Shown: positions 1 through 6,510, counted from the stretch's first letter. The stretch: DNA of 6,606 bases from an uncultured Anaerovibrio sp. (GCA_900768695.1 CAAGDY010000096.1:1-6606); one strand, 5' to 3'. The notes: a model not told the origin generated them from the letters alone. Translations and numbers: made by a program.

Positions 1-3000
1 CCACCAGCGTCTGGGCGGATAGCTACAGGATGTTATCTGCCGGCATATCGGCAGAGCCTGGGCGGTGGAAAACTGCCCGTGCCCCGTATCAGCAGGAAAT
101 CATGGATGCCTTCACCCAGCCAGGCGTGAACAAGGTTGTTGTCATGAGTTCCAGTCAGATCGGCAAAGCATTGAAAATAAATACACCTATAGCAACGCCT
201 GATGGCTGGAAAACGATTGAAACACTAAAAATTGGTGACAAGGTTTTTGATGAAAATGGATATTCATGCAAGGTCATAGCCTGCACAGAAATCATGAAGT
301 CAAGACCTTGTTATGAAATAACTTTTTCTGATGGTTCACAATTGATTGCTGATGAAAATCACGATTGGTATATTCAGACTGATAACGCCGATTGTATAAA
401 AGCAACCAGAGACATGGTGGGCACATACAAAAACGGGAAAAGAAATGTATACGCTATTCCAGTGAACGGGGCACTTGTTACCGATAACTGCACAGAGTTA
501 ATCTTAAAGCCCTACACCCTTGGAACATGGCTCGGAGATGGTAATTCGCAATCAGCCCAAATAACTATACCAGATTATGATTTGTTTATAGCTGACAAAA
601 TGAAAAAAGATGGTTATGAGATAGTTGTTCAGCAGAAAGATAAAAGGCACCTCAATATAGTGACTGTAAAATTTAACCCATATAATTCAAGCGACCCAAT
701 CTGCAAACGTGGACATGATAAGCAGATTGTTGGCGTGGATAAATATGGGCATTGCATGGAATGTAACAGGCAGCTGTCGCTCAAGAACAAGTGGAGAGGC
801 AAAAAAGAGATATATGTTGACCCTGTGATACATATACAAAAAACTGGTCGGTATCTGCTAAATAAACTGGATTTGCTAAATAACAAACATATACCAGTGG
901 AATACCTTCGCGCACCACAAGAGGCACGCTGGCAATTGTTGCAAGGCATTATGGATACGGATGGATATGTATCGCCAAAAGGCATTTGCGAGCTTACTCT
1001 GAAATCAAAAAAACTAATAGATGGAGTATCAGAACTTCTCTGCACATTAGGCGTAAAGCACACTTTGAAAAAGAAAAAAGCAGTGTGTACAAATTCGCCT
1101 ACAAAAAAGGCTTGTGATGTGTGGCGTATCACTTTTACAGCTTACGAAGATATGCCGGTATTTTCATTGCCAAGAAAGAAAATAAGGTTGTCGCTAAGGA
1201 CGGGGAGCCGTCGAAGCGAAACTGAACGCAGAAGGATAACTGATATTAGGTTTGTAGGTTACGAAGATACAAAATGTATACAGGTAGATTCGCCAAGCCA
1301 TTTATATTTAGCTGGCAAGTCGATGATACCTACACATAATTCGGATATCATGAACAATGTCATTGGCCGCTTTGCCCATCTGGATCCATGTCCTATTATG
1401 ATGATTCAGCCCACCATAGAGATGGCGGAGGACTTCTCCAAATCCCGCATCGCTCCCATGATTCGCGATACCAAGGTGCTGAACGGATTGTTTTATGACA
1501 TCAAGAGCAAGAATGGCAAGGGAGAAGCCAAGGCCAGGGACGGCAACAACACTATCCTGTCGAAGATTTTTCCGGGCGGACGTCTGATTATGTGCGGGGC
1601 AAATTCTCCTGCCGGTCTTGCATCAAGGCCTGTGCGCATCCTACTGGCGGATGAGGTGGACAGGTTCCCTGCATCAGCTGGCGGCGAGGGTGACCCTGTA
1701 GGATTGGCAGAAAAGCGTATGACCACCTTCTGGAACCGCGTCATGGGGCTATTCTCCACACCTACCAACGAAGGGGAAAGCAGGATTGCTGATGAATACC
1801 TGGCTGGCACCCAGGAGGAATGGCAACACCAGTGCCCTAACTGTGGCGAATACCATGCACTTCGTTATGTGGACATGGAGGCCGACTACAGCGAGCATGA
1901 GGATAAGAAAAAGCGCAAAATCATCGTGGTAAACGATGTGAAGTGGGTTTGCCCTGACTGCGGCTTTAAGTTCAGCGAGCAGGAAACCAAGGCATCCCAT
2001 CAGAAGTACGTGCCGCAAAATCCTGAAGCTATTCAAAATGGCGTACGCTCCTTCTGGCTCAATGCTTTCACCAGCCCGTGGCTGTCCTGGAAGAAAATCA
2101 TGACGGAATGGCTGGAAGCCAGAGGCGATGCCAACAGGGAAAGGGTTGTGGTCAATACCCGTTTTGGGGAGCCCTATTCCTTGAATGATAACACTATAGA
2201 TGCACTGCCTCTTATGAAAAGGCGGGAACAGTACGGTGCCGTCCTGCCGGATGGTGTACTGCTGTTGACAGCTGCCGTGGACACCCAGGACAACCGCTTA
2301 GAATACGAAGTGTGTGGCTGGGGGCTGCATGAAGAATGCTGGGGCATAGTCAAGGGTATGATTCTGTCCAAGCCTGATGAAGCCATCACCTGGCAGGTGC
2401 TGAATGGCATACTGGACAGGATTTACACATTCAGCAACGGCATAGGCATAAAGATCGCCAGGACATTCATTGATTCAGGCGGTCACTACACAGAGTTTGT
2501 CTATAGTTACTGTGCCGAAAACATAGGCCTGGGCAGATTCCCTATCAAGGGTTATGCTAATCGCCCCGGCATACCGCTGGTGTACAAGCTGGGCAAGGAC
2601 GTAGGCTGCAAGGTGCCTCTGGTTATCCTGGGCGTTGATGATGGCAAACAACAGATATTCAACAGGCTTGACGTGGCAGAACCGGGACCAAAATACATGC
2701 ATTTTGGTCATGATGGAGATGAAGATCTGCCATACCGCGGCTATGATGAAGTGTATTTCAAAGGACTTTTATCCGAGGAGAAGCGGCTGGTGAAGCGCAA
2801 CGGCGTGCTGAAGAATGTGTGGATACCAAAATCAGGCGTCAGGAATGAGCCTCTTGACCTCCGTGTTTACAATCTGGCGGCCATGCAGTCCATGAAGCCG
2901 GATTGGAGCCTACTCTATGAGCAGTTGTATGGAGAAAAACCGCCTGCAGATTATGTGTCAGAAGCTGACACGCAAAGAATAACTGCGGCAAAACAGGCAA

Positions 3001-3146
3001 ATCCAAGAAAAAATACCGCAAAACGACCTCAGAACAGGTTCAGCCGCCGCAGTATTGATGATGTTGCAGAGGCCGGCATGAAGGAAGTGGCGCAAAATGC
3101 AAAAAATGTCAAAAAACGTGCATCCAGCACGCCGAATTACTATTGA
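1..3146 (+). CDS. Phage terminase large subunit, gpA (lambda) family, interrupted by an intein; 5' end outside window
   Basis: This is the ATP-driven DNA packaging motor and endonuclease of the phage; it cuts concatemeric DNA and pumps it through the portal. The reading frame is open to the left edge (first full codon at 3), and the residues before the ATG at 30 (TSVWADSYR) continue the gpA-family N-terminus, so that ATG is internal and the true start lies upstream. Counting from the Met at 30, an intein fills residues 47-437. Without it the rest is 647 residues, close to lambda gpA (641). Seen motifs: P-loop SSSQIGK/S (40-46 plus 438), Walker B ILLADE (D541, E542), coupling motif STP (576-578), zinc ribbon C602-x2-C605 and C641-x2-C644, and nuclease acidic residues at D751 (AAVDTQDNR), D815 (FIDSGG) and D943 (NEPLDLRVY). 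The C-terminal tail is basic. The stop at 3144 is 9 bases before the next gene. Family assignment is secure; catalytic roles of individual Asp residues are inferred by alignment from memory with lambda gpA. Confidence 0.96.
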   Translation, partial: TSVWADSYRMLSAGISAEPGRWKTARAPYQQEIMDAFTQPGVNKVVVMSSSQIGKALKINTPIATPDGWKTIETLKIGDKVFDENGYSCKVIACTEIMKSRPCYEITFSDGSQLIADENHDWYIQTDNADCIKATRDMVGTYKNGKRNVYAIPVNGALVTDNCTELILKPYTLGTWLGDGNSQSAQITIPDYDLFIADKMKKDGYEIVVQQKDKRHLNIVTVKFNPYNSSDPICKRGHDKQIVGVDKYGHCMECNRQLSLKNKWRGKKEIYVDPVIHIQKTGRYLLNKLDLLNNKHIPVEYLRAPQEARWQLLQGIMDTDGYVSPKGICELTLKSKKLIDGVSELLCTLGVKHTLKKKKAVCTNSPTKKACDVWRITFTAYEDMPVFSLPRKKIRLSLRTGSRRSETERRRITDIRFVGYEDTKCIQVDSPSHLYLAGKSMIPTHNSDIMNNVIGRFAHLDPCPIMMIQPTIEMAEDFSKSRIAPMIRDTKVLNGLFYDIKSKNGKGEAKARDGNNTILSKIFPGGRLIMCGANSPAGLASRPVRILLADEVDRFPASAGGEGDPVGLAEKRMTTFWNRVMGLFSTPTNEGESRIADEYLAGTQEEWQHQCPNCGEYHALRYVDMEADYSEHEDKKKRKIIVVNDVKWVCPDCGFKFSEQETKASHQKYVPQNPEAIQNGVRSFWLNAFTSPWLSWKKIMTEWLEARGDANRERVVVNTRFGEPYSLNDNTIDALPLMKRREQYGAVLPDGVLLLTAAVDTQDNRLEYEVCGWGLHEECWGIVKGMILSKPDEAITWQVLNGILDRIYTFSNGIGIKIARTFIDSGGHYTEFVYSYCAENIGLGRFPIKGYANRPGIPLVYKLGKDVGCKVPLVILGVDDGKQQIFNRLDVAEPGPKYMHFGHDGDEDLPYRGYDEVYFKGLLSEEKRLVKRNGVLKNVWIPKSGVRNEPLDLRVYNLAAMQSMKPDWSLLYEQLYGEKPPADYVSEADTQRITAAKQANPRKNTAKRPQNRFSRRSIDDVAEAGMKEVAQNAKNVKKRASSTPNYY
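501..1181 (+). other. LAGLIDADG (DOD) homing endonuclease domain within the intein
   Basis: This section between splicing blocks B and F carries two LAGLIDADG-type motifs: LGTWLGDG (D170 counting from the Met at 30) and LLQGIMDTDG (D309 and D311). Both keep the acidic residues that bind the catalytic metal in this family, and the reading frame is intact. The domain ends near a typical SLPRKK segment. Such enzymes cut intein-less alleles at the insertion site, so that repair copies the intein in; here the target would be the terminase P-loop coding sequence around ggcaaa/tcg. Domain limits are approximate. Activity cannot be judged from sequence, but no inactivating change is visible. Confidence 0.88.
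702..764 (+). other. Zinc-finger-like CxxxH...CxxC motif embedded in the homing endonuclease
   Basis: Between the two LAGLIDADG motifs lies C225-KRG-H229, then twelve residues, then C242-ME-C245 (numbering from the Met at 30; intein residues 179, 183, 196 and 199). The pattern CKRGH...G.C.EC resembles the small zinc-binding modules often attached to phage HNH endonucleases, where they aid DNA binding. It is followed by a basic stretch (KNKWRGKKE). I infer a zinc-binding, DNA-contacting insert. The metal binding is unproven and the spacing was counted by hand. Confidence 0.55.
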
Positions 3147-3155
3147 GGTGAGAAA

Positions 3156-3383
3156 ATGGACATCATTCAGAAGATGAGGAATGAAAGATTGCGCCAGTAT
3201 TGGGAGGCGGAGCAGAAGGTGCTGGGCGGTCAGAGCTATACCATCGGCAATCGCACCCTTACCAGGGCAAATTTGGCCGAAATCAGGGCCGCAATAGACG
3301 ATTTGATTGCTGCTGGCGCCACCTTGGAGGATGAAAGCACGTCCCAGGTACGGCGCAGCAAGAGGGTGATATTTGTTGATTAA
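3156..3383 (+). CDS. Small head-tail joining region protein, DUF6148-like, in gpW position
   Basis: A 75-residue protein sitting exactly where lambda has W, between the terminase and the portal. The central segment GQSYTIGNRTLTRAN followed by a helix (LAEIRAAIDDL) is the signature I associate with the DUF6148 family of Firmicutes phages. The N-terminus is a charged helix and the C-terminus a basic tail (RRSKRV). It is similar in length to lambda gpW (68 residues), which closes the portal vertex after packaging, but sequence identity with gpW is not evident to me, so that role is inferred from position and size. Start: ATG preceded by gaggtg at 3145-3150 with a 5-base spacer, the site overlapping the terminase stop. 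The gap to the portal gene is 10 bases, so translation is probably coupled along the operon. Confidence 0.85.
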   Translation: MDIIQKMRNERLRQYWEAEQKVLGGQSYTIGNRTLTRANLAEIRAAIDDLIAAGATLEDESTSQVRRSKRVIFVD

Positions 3384-3387
3384 GGAG
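3382..3387 (+). promoter_or_regulatory. Ribosome binding site of the portal gene
   Basis: The sequence aaggag starts inside the stop codon of the preceding gene and lies 6 bases before the ATG at 3394. It decides the start: the frame is open further up to a TTG at 3373, but that codon lies inside the previous gene and has no comparable site. Confidence 0.8.
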
Positions 3388-3393
3388 AAATCT

Positions 3394-5073
3394 ATGAGCA
3401 AAAAGAAATACAAGGCAAGAAATCCTACTCCACGGGGCAAAAGCACAATTGAGGTCAAAAACACAGGCTATGATGGGGGCGGCGCATCCCGTACTACTGG
3501 CGTGCTGAAGGCATGGAACCCTGTGAAATCCAGTGCCAAGTCAGATATTAATGCTCATCTTGACATCTTGCGCAGCCGGGCGGCAGACCAGGCCATAAAT
3601 ACGCCTGTAGGCAGTGCCGCCATTGCCACAACCACCCAGTATACAGTGGGCGCAGGGCTCAAGGTGTTCCCGAAAGTAAAGTACCAGATGCTGGATATGA
3701 GCCCGGAGGAGGCTGAAAGCTGGAATAAGCAGGCGGCTATGGAGTTCAACCTTTGGGCCAGCTCCAAGCTGTGCGATATCAGGAAAAGAAACAATTTCTA
3801 CGACCTGCAGGAAATTTTGTATAAGGCGTATATGACTGATGGCGATAGCTTTGCTGTTTTCAGGCGGGCTTACGACATCAACATGCCATATACTCTTAGG
3901 ATACAGGCTATTGAGGGCAACAGGGTTTCCAATCCGCAAGGGCGAGACTACTACGGAATTACAGGCCCACAGGCAGTGGAAATGACAGCCCCCAATGGCC
4001 GTAATAAAATCATCAACGGCGTCGAGGTGGACAGCAACGGAGCAGTTGAGGCCTACTGGATTTCCAACAAGGTGCCCTTTGATCCTGTAGAAATCAATAT
4101 GGCAACCACCTGGGCACGAGTAGAAGCATTTGGCGATATACTTGGCAGACCCAATGTATTACATATCTGCCATGATGAACGGCCTGAGCAGTATCGTGGC
4201 GTGCCATACCTGGCACCTGTCATAAAGGCGCTCAAGCAGATATCAAGATATTCTGATGCAGAGCTGGCGGCAGCTATTCTTCGCTCATACTTTACACTGT
4301 TCTTTACATCGGTGGGCAGCTCCAGTGTTGCTGGTGATGTATCCAGCATATTGGGGGCAAGCGCATACAATGGTGTGCCAGGCGATAACGATCCTGTGGT
4401 TGATGCCAGCGAGTATAGGCTGGGACCGGGGACGATCAACGCCCTGCCGAAAAACATCGATGTAAAATCCATCGGTGCAACAGGCGGTCAGGCAACCTTC
4501 GACAGCTTCATGACTGTATATATCAAAATGATTGCCGCGGCTCTGAATATCCCTTATGAGGTGCTGATGAAATCATTCAACAGCTCCTACAGTGCCAGCC
4601 GCGCAGCTTTGCTGCAGGCCTGGGAACAGTTCAGGCTCAGGCGAGCATGGTTCAGCCGTGATTTCTGCCAGCCTGTATATGAAATGTGGCTGACGGAGGC
4701 TGTGGCCACCGGGCGGATTGAGGCACCAGATTTCTTCAGTGACCCTGCTGTACGATTTGCATACTGCAATGCAGAATGGTATGGGCCGTCCATGAGCATC
4801 CTGGACCCTGTTAAGGATGTCAATGGATCTACCCTGCGCATACAGTGCGGCCTTTCCACCCATGAGAGGGAAGCCGCCGAAATGACTGGCAGTGATTTCT
4901 ATGAAAATCTGGAAACCCTGCGCATTGAGAAGCAGAGAGCCTCAGAGGCGGGTATTGCACTCAGTACCCAGGAGGCACCAGGAACTCAGGGCGGCGCAAT
5001 GCCAACAGAGGAAGGAGGTGAAAACGATGGGAAAGATGACGAAGAGAAAGACACTCAAAGACCAGGAAACTGA
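3394..5073 (+). CDS. Phage portal protein, lambda gpB family
   Basis: A 559-residue portal protein (lambda gpB has 533). Portals form the twelve-subunit ring at one capsid vertex through which the terminase pumps DNA and to which the tail joins. Family hallmarks, numbered from the ATG at 3394: an N-terminal basic, Gly-rich stretch with AWNP; TDGDSF (148-153) followed by an EGNRVSNP loop; HDERPEQYRGVPYLAPV (260-276); and IPYEVLMKSFNSSYSASR, with SYSASR at 398-403, matching the YSTARA-type region of lambda gpB. The last 30 or so residues are acidic and rich in Gly, Glu and Asp and look disordered. The final 47 bases overlap the protease gene. The length and complete set of motifs suggest an intact gene. 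In lambda, some portal subunits are trimmed at the N-terminus by the gpC protease; whether that happens here is unknown. Confidence 0.95.
   Translation: MSKKKYKARNPTPRGKSTIEVKNTGYDGGGASRTTGVLKAWNPVKSSAKSDINAHLDILRSRAADQAINTPVGSAAIATTTQYTVGAGLKVFPKVKYQMLDMSPEEAESWNKQAAMEFNLWASSKLCDIRKRNNFYDLQEILYKAYMTDGDSFAVFRRAYDINMPYTLRIQAIEGNRVSNPQGRDYYGITGPQAVEMTAPNGRNKIINGVEVDSNGAVEAYWISNKVPFDPVEINMATTWARVEAFGDILGRPNVLHICHDERPEQYRGVPYLAPVIKALKQISRYSDAELAAAILRSYFTLFFTSVGSSSVAGDVSSILGASAYNGVPGDNDPVVDASEYRLGPGTINALPKNIDVKSIGATGGQATFDSFMTVYIKMIAAALNIPYEVLMKSFNSSYSASRAALLQAWEQFRLRRAWFSRDFCQPVYEMWLTEAVATGRIEAPDFFSDPAVRFAYCNAEWYGPSMSILDPVKDVNGSTLRIQCGLSTHEREAAEMTGSDFYENLETLRIEKQRASEAGIALSTQEAPGTQGGAMPTEEGGENDGKDDEEKDTQRPGN
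5012..5020 (+). promoter_or_regulatory. Strong ribosome binding site of the protease gene, inside the portal gene
   Basis: The sequence aaggaggtg is a near-perfect anti-16S match lying 6 bases before the ATG at 5027. It fixes the protease start there; the same frame stays open up to 4892, but that extension overlaps the portal and reads as unrelated low-complexity protein (many Arg, Gln and Cys). Confidence 0.85.
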
Positions 5074-6178
5074 CGATAACATTTTCTGGCAGATAAGAAA
5101 CGAAGCAGGAGAACCCGAAGCGGAGCTTCTTCTGTATGGCGAAATATCCAGCTCCAGCTGGTGCGATGACGATGTGACGCCAAAGCGGTTTGCGGAGGAT
5201 CTGAAATCCCTGGGTGGCAAGGACTTGAAGCTGAGAGTTAACAGTCCGGGCGGAGATGTATTTGCCGCTCAAGCTATCTACAACCAGCTGAAGTCATATA
5301 CAGGCAATATCACAGCCTGCATTGACGGCATGGCTGCCAGTGCGGCCACAATCATCACCTGCGCTGCTGACAAGGTGGTAATGCCCAGCAACGGAATTTT
5401 CATGATACACAATCCAATGTGCATTGTGGTTGATTACATGGATGTGCCGAAGCTGAAAAAGATGACCGACAGGCTGACTGCGGTAAAGCAGACCATTGTC
5501 AACGTGTACATGAAGAAGTGCAAGAATGTTGCTGAAGCCAAGCTGAACAGGCTCATGGATGCGGAAACGTGGATGGGAGCCGATGAGGCTCTTGCCTATG
5601 GCTTCGTTGACGAGGTGGCTGCTGATGAGCAGGTAAATAATTCCCTGCAGAACGGCATAGCCGTGGTAAATAATATTTCTATCGATATGACAAGGTATCG
5701 CCGGCCGGAAAAGCTGAAAGATATCTTGCAGTCAAAACCAAAGGAGGACAAGGATATGGATGATGAAAAGACTTTGCTGGACAAGCTCCGCGACCTGCTG
5801 GGAGTTGATAACAGCCAGCAGGACAAGAAGCCGCAGCCGGACCCGGTAGCAGTTGAGCGTAAGCGCATGCTTGATCTTGATGCTATGCGCGATGGCAGCG
5901 AGCTTGTGGACAAGATTGTGGATATTGCCAAGAAAAAGGGCAATACTGCCGAGGAAATCCAGGAGTATGTAGACCAGGTGAAGGCATCTGCCACCAAGGA
6001 CAACCAGCAGAAGTCCGGCATTGAAGAGATTAAAAATCTCATCAAGGATCAGCTGGCTTCCGGCGCTGGCAATGTTGACACCAACCCTACTGATAATCCT
6101 AATGAGGATGCAAGGAACATGGCCGCTGATGTGAATAACCTGGTGGCCGCCATGAAGAATGTGAGAGGTGAAAAATAA
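5027..6178 (+). CDS. ClpP-related head maturation protease with C-terminal scaffold-like region, gpC position
   Basis: A 383-residue serine protease of the ClpP/S14 type found in many lambda-like phages, which processes head proteins during prohead maturation. Seen: NSPGGDVF (72-79, oxyanion-loop glycines); DGMAASAA with the catalytic Ser at 105; FMIHNP with the catalytic His at 128; and MDAETWMGADEALAYGFVD (177-195), where the third triad residue lies in the DAE segment by alignment with ClpP (D178 or E180, not certain). The protease domain ends near residue 200. The remainder, from about 244, is highly charged, with helical segments and acidic linkers, like a scaffold domain, and has its own internal start (see 5756-6178). 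The gene overlaps the portal end by 47 bases, and its TAA shares one base with the ATG of the decoration gene, so translational coupling is likely. Confidence 0.93.
   Translation: MGKMTKRKTLKDQETDDNIFWQIRNEAGEPEAELLLYGEISSSSWCDDDVTPKRFAEDLKSLGGKDLKLRVNSPGGDVFAAQAIYNQLKSYTGNITACIDGMAASAATIITCAADKVVMPSNGIFMIHNPMCIVVDYMDVPKLKKMTDRLTAVKQTIVNVYMKKCKNVAEAKLNRLMDAETWMGADEALAYGFVDEVAADEQVNNSLQNGIAVVNNISIDMTRYRRPEKLKDILQSKPKEDKDMDDEKTLLDKLRDLLGVDNSQQDKKPQPDPVAVERKRMLDLDAMRDGSELVDKIVDIAKKKGNTAEEIQEYVDQVKASATKDNQQKSGIEEIKNLIKDQLASGAGNVDTNPTDNPNEDARNMAADVNNLVAAMKNVRGEK
5741..5748 (+). promoter_or_regulatory. Internal ribosome binding site for a nested scaffold protein
   Basis: The sequence aaggagga lies 7 bases before an in-frame ATG (5756) in the middle of the protease gene. 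Its strength and spacing equal those of the true gene starts in this operon. The bases also encode Lys-Glu-Asp, so a chance match in a Lys/Glu-rich stretch is possible. Confidence 0.6.
5756..6178 (+). CDS. Putative nested scaffold protein (Nu3-like), in-frame 3' part of the protease gene
   Basis: A predicted 140-residue product that starts at an internal ATG of the protease gene and shares its stop. It begins MDDEKTLLDKLRDLLG, continues with a charged, Gln/Lys/Asp-rich linker, two likely helices (VERKRMLDLDAMRDGSELVD and EEIKNLIKDQL) and an Asn/Asp-rich stretch, and ends in a helix with basic tail. No cysteine is present. In lambda the scaffold Nu3 is made in exactly this way from the 3' end of gene C, and no separate scaffold gene is visible here between protease and decoration protein, which supports the reading. 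Scaffolds fill the prohead and guide capsid protein assembly before being removed. The start is inferred from the ribosome binding site at 5741; the alternative is that the region acts only as a fused scaffold domain. Confidence 0.6.
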   Translation: MDDEKTLLDKLRDLLGVDNSQQDKKPQPDPVAVERKRMLDLDAMRDGSELVDKIVDIAKKKGNTAEEIQEYVDQVKASATKDNQQKSGIEEIKNLIKDQLASGAGNVDTNPTDNPNEDARNMAADVNNLVAAMKNVRGEK

Positions 6179-6510
6179 TGGCAATCCGTGAAACCATCAC
6201 TGGTGTGACTTACGATGAACTGATTGGCGGTCATGAAGTAACGGCAATCAAGCAGAATATCACTATTGAGGCTGGCAGTGCATTGGCACGTGGCTCTATC
6301 GTTACTGCCGCCGGAAAATTGGTAGGTACGTCTGATACAGCTGATTATGTGGTTGCAGAGGCTGTCGGCGCTGCCGATACCGTTGCGACTGTATATGCCA
6401 GCGGCATGTTCAATCGCGAAAAACTGATTGTGGCAGAGGGGGATACCGTAGATGCCCATGAAGCACAGCTCAGGGACAAGAACATCTACCTGACCTCCAT
6501 CAAGAATTAA
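6178..6510 (+). CDS. Head decoration protein, lambda gpD family
   Basis: A 110-residue protein, the same length as lambda gpD, lying directly before the capsid gene as in lambda. It is predicted to bind as trimers on the outside of the expanded capsid and hold it against the pressure of packaged DNA. Seen: a beta-rich sequence with Gly and Ala, the ITIEAGSALARGSIV segment typical of this family (a rise in hydrophobicity followed by Arg-Gly), AGKLVGT, and a central AEAVGAADT stretch. There is no signal peptide or membrane segment. The start ATG overlaps the TAA of the protease gene by one base, and gaggtg at 6165-6170 lies 7 bases upstream. The assignment rests on size, position and segment pattern rather than on a single catalytic motif. 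Confidence 0.87.
   Translation: MAIRETITGVTYDELIGGHEVTAIKQNITIEAGSALARGSIVTAAGKLVGTSDTADYVVAEAVGAADTVATVYASGMFNREKLIVAEGDTVDAHEAQLRDKNIYLTSIKN

Larger units (their letters stand above)
168..1340 (+). mobile_element. Class 3 (WCT) intein with LAGLIDADG homing endonuclease, inserted in the terminase P-loop
   Basis: A 391-residue protein-splicing element translated in frame with the terminase. Its first residue is Ala (codon 168-170), its last residues are THN (ending 1340), and the +1 extein residue is Ser (1341-1343). Precise removal joins QIGK to SDIMNN and rebuilds the P-loop GKS. Splicing blocks are visible. Block A is ALKINTPIATPDGW at intein 1-14. Block B is ADENHDW with His65 and Trp67. 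Block F is KCIQVD with Cys370 in the place of the usual Asp. Block G is THN with Thr389, His390 and Asn391. Non-nucleophilic position 1 plus Trp (B:12), Cys (F:4) and Thr (G:5) is the defining set of class 3 inteins. In these, the block F Cys attacks the N-terminal splice junction directly, the N-extein passes to the +1 Ser or Thr, and Asn cyclises. The element is clearly more AT-rich than its flanks, consistent with horizontal arrival. Splicing activity itself is inferred. Confidence 0.95.

Noticed and set aside
629..1132. Long antisense open frame within the intein (167 codons)
   Set aside because: It is the reverse strand of a clearly coding region, its translation is low-complexity and rich in Phe, Cys and Ser, and I see no ribosome binding site or family resemblance.
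168..1340. Reading the insertion as an ordinary class 1 intein, a group I intron or an inserted unrelated domain
   Set aside because: Position 1 is Ala, not Cys or Ser, and block F has the class 3 Cys, which argues against class 1. The frame stays open across both borders and protein splicing blocks are present, which argues against an RNA intron. The ends restore a perfect P-loop, which argues against a simple domain insertion.
3373..3393. Portal start at the TTG at 3373
   Set aside because: It overlaps the previous gene and lacks a ribosome site, whereas the ATG at 3394 has aaggag at ideal distance.
2958..3464. Antisense open frame spanning the terminase end and the gpW-like gene
   Set aside because: It overlaps three genes with strong family support on the + strand, and its translation matches nothing I recognise. 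The same applies to the other antisense frames, such as 4053-4472, 5596-6045 and 6049-6561.
4256..4465. Same-strand 69-codon frame inside the portal gene
   Set aside because: It lies out of frame within a well-supported conserved gene, has no ribosome binding site that I can see, and has a His/Trp/Cys-rich translation typical of shadow frames.
4892..5026. N-terminal extension of the protease from the ATG at 4892
   Set aside because: The 45 extra residues come from the portal gene read in another frame, do not resemble the protease family, and are made unnecessary by the strong site at 5012-5020.
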